5,829 bases of DNA from Chitinophagaceae bacterium (GTDB taxonomy: Bacteria > Bacteroidota > Bacteroidia > Chitinophagales > Chitinophagaceae), in NCBI GenBank assembly GCA_016741945.1, contig JACVCQ010000176.1:1-5829 (forward strand). The letters run 5' to 3'. The notes below the pieces were generated by a model that searched no databases, was not told the DNA's origin, and worked only from the letters and a program-made list of their open reading frames with translations. Shown here in pieces: positions 5,075 to 5,829 of the stretch; the stretch's first letter is position 1; every line of letters begins with the position of its first letter. The position numbers and the translations under genes are program-made.

Positions 5075-5829
5075 TTATCTAAGTAAAGTAATATCTCCTT
5101 TTTTAGAAAGTTTATCACCATTGGTAAATTCTATTTGTAATGTATAGTGATACACTTCCTGTGGTTGTAATTTTCCTTTATACGTTCCATCCCACCCTTC
5201 TGCCTGATTATTACTGATGTATACTTGTACACCCCACCTGTTATAGATACGCCAGGTCATTTTTCCAATTCCAAAACCACGCACAAATATTCGATCATTG
5301 TTTCCATCTCCATTAGGTGAAAATGCATTGGGTACATTGGCGGCAACATTAATCACTACACTGATAGACTGACAGGTAGTATCGCTACAACCGGCGGCAT
5401 TGAAAGCAATCAAACAGGCATTAAAGGTGCCGGTTTGGTTGTATAAATGTCGAACCGTTGCGTCGATATTATTACCTAACGTACTATCGCCATCTCCAAA
5501 TAACCATTTGAAAGATGTAGCTCCAATGGAATTATTGGTAAAACTAATCGCAGTATTTGGTTCTGTTGGATTGGGAGAATAAGTGAACGCCGCAGTCGGG
5601 CTTCCACTCACTGTTATGGTTTGAAATGCAGTATCTCTGATATTACAGGTGGCATTATCAATGGCAATCAAACGAACTACATAGGTGCCGGGATTTGCAT
5701 AAAGATGTGTTGGATTGGTAGCTGTAGAAGTACCTCCATCTCCAAAATCCCATTGAAATTGTTGTCCAGCCAAAGAAGTGTTATTAAACACCGCATTATA
5801 AGGAGCACAACCTACAGCCGGTGTAACAA
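5075..5829 (-). CDS. PKD-repeat protein with gliding-motility type B C-terminal sorting domain, N-terminus cut by window edge
   Basis: This is the C-terminal 250 residues of what is probably a large secreted or surface protein exported by the type IX system. The frame is open to the window edge. Residues before the GTG at 5791 (GCAPYNA) still match a PKD domain, so that codon is not a real start. Two PKD-like beta-sandwich domains occupy about 1-75 (WDFGDGG at 26-32) and 76-160 (WLFGDGD at 108-114). A CHU_C/type B sorting domain then follows: VPNAFSPNGDGNND at 165-178, IYNRWGVQVY at 194-203, GWDGTYKGK at 211-219, and the ending KKGDITLLR. Such domains direct secretion with a cognate PorP/SprF protein, which is the next gene downstream. 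What the cargo does (adhesion, matrix, motility) cannot be told from this part. Confidence 0.94.
   Translation of the reverse strand, partial: VTPAVGCAPYNAVFNNTSLAGQQFQWDFGDGGTSTATNPTHLYANPGTYVVRLIAIDNATCNIRDTAFQTITVSGSPTAAFTYSPNPTEPNTAISFTNNSIGATSFKWLFGDGDSTLGNNIDATVRHLYNQTGTFNACLIAFNAAGCSDTTCQSISVVINVAANVPNAFSPNGDGNNDRIFVRGFGIGKMTWRIYNRWGVQVYISNNQAEGWDGTYKGKLQPQEVYHYTLQIEFTNGDKLSKKGDITLLR

Noticed and set aside
5789..5791. GTG as the start of the PKD/sorting-domain protein
   Set aside because: The frame stays open to the window edge and the preceding codons encode GCAPYNA, which matches the beginning of a PKD domain, so the gene continues outside the window.

Overview
The window looks like chromosomal DNA from a Bacteroidota bacterium, most likely near the Chitinophagaceae/Sphingobacteriia. 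The evidence is a PKD-repeat protein ending in a gliding-motility-type (type B) C-terminal sorting domain next to a PorP/SprF-family protein, both hallmarks of the type IX secretion system. Recognisable Shine-Dalgarno sites are also absent and the composition is AT-rich. No RNA genes, insertion sequences, CRISPR arrays or plasmid/phage genes were seen.

Layout: positions 1-2985 hold four housekeeping genes on the minus strand, transcribed in the order pepP (Xaa-Pro aminopeptidase), pssA (phosphatidylserine synthase), purS (FGAM synthase small subunit) and rsmI (16S rRNA 2'-O-methyltransferase, cut by the window edge). pssA and purS overlap by four bases (ATGA). A 175-bp divergent region (2986-3160) separates pepP from a plus-strand gene (3161-3910). 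That gene encodes an unrecognised, very charged, membrane-anchored coiled-coil protein with four copies of a 13-residue motif. Its promoter region carries three 16-bp dyads that all start TACGA, a likely repressor-operator cluster. Positions 4044-5829 hold a minus-strand pair: the C-terminal part of a PKD/type B sorting-domain protein (cut by the window edge) followed 8 bases later by a PorP/SprF-family protein. These probably form a secreted cargo and its dedicated outer-membrane partner.

The most unusual structure lies between genes. Three spacers (542-628, 1648-1689, 3911-4043) contain short tandem arrays with a strict 7-base period. Each has a different sequence, each is self-complementary, and each begins in contact with a stop codon. 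At the convergent junction the array merges with the TAG stop codons of both flanking genes and folds into a 25-bp stem with a C10 tract in its loop. The arrays are absent from the overlapping pssA/purS junction, the 8-base cargo/porP junction and the divergent promoter region. They therefore mark 3' gene ends. This heptamer system is the best candidate here for something poorly described.
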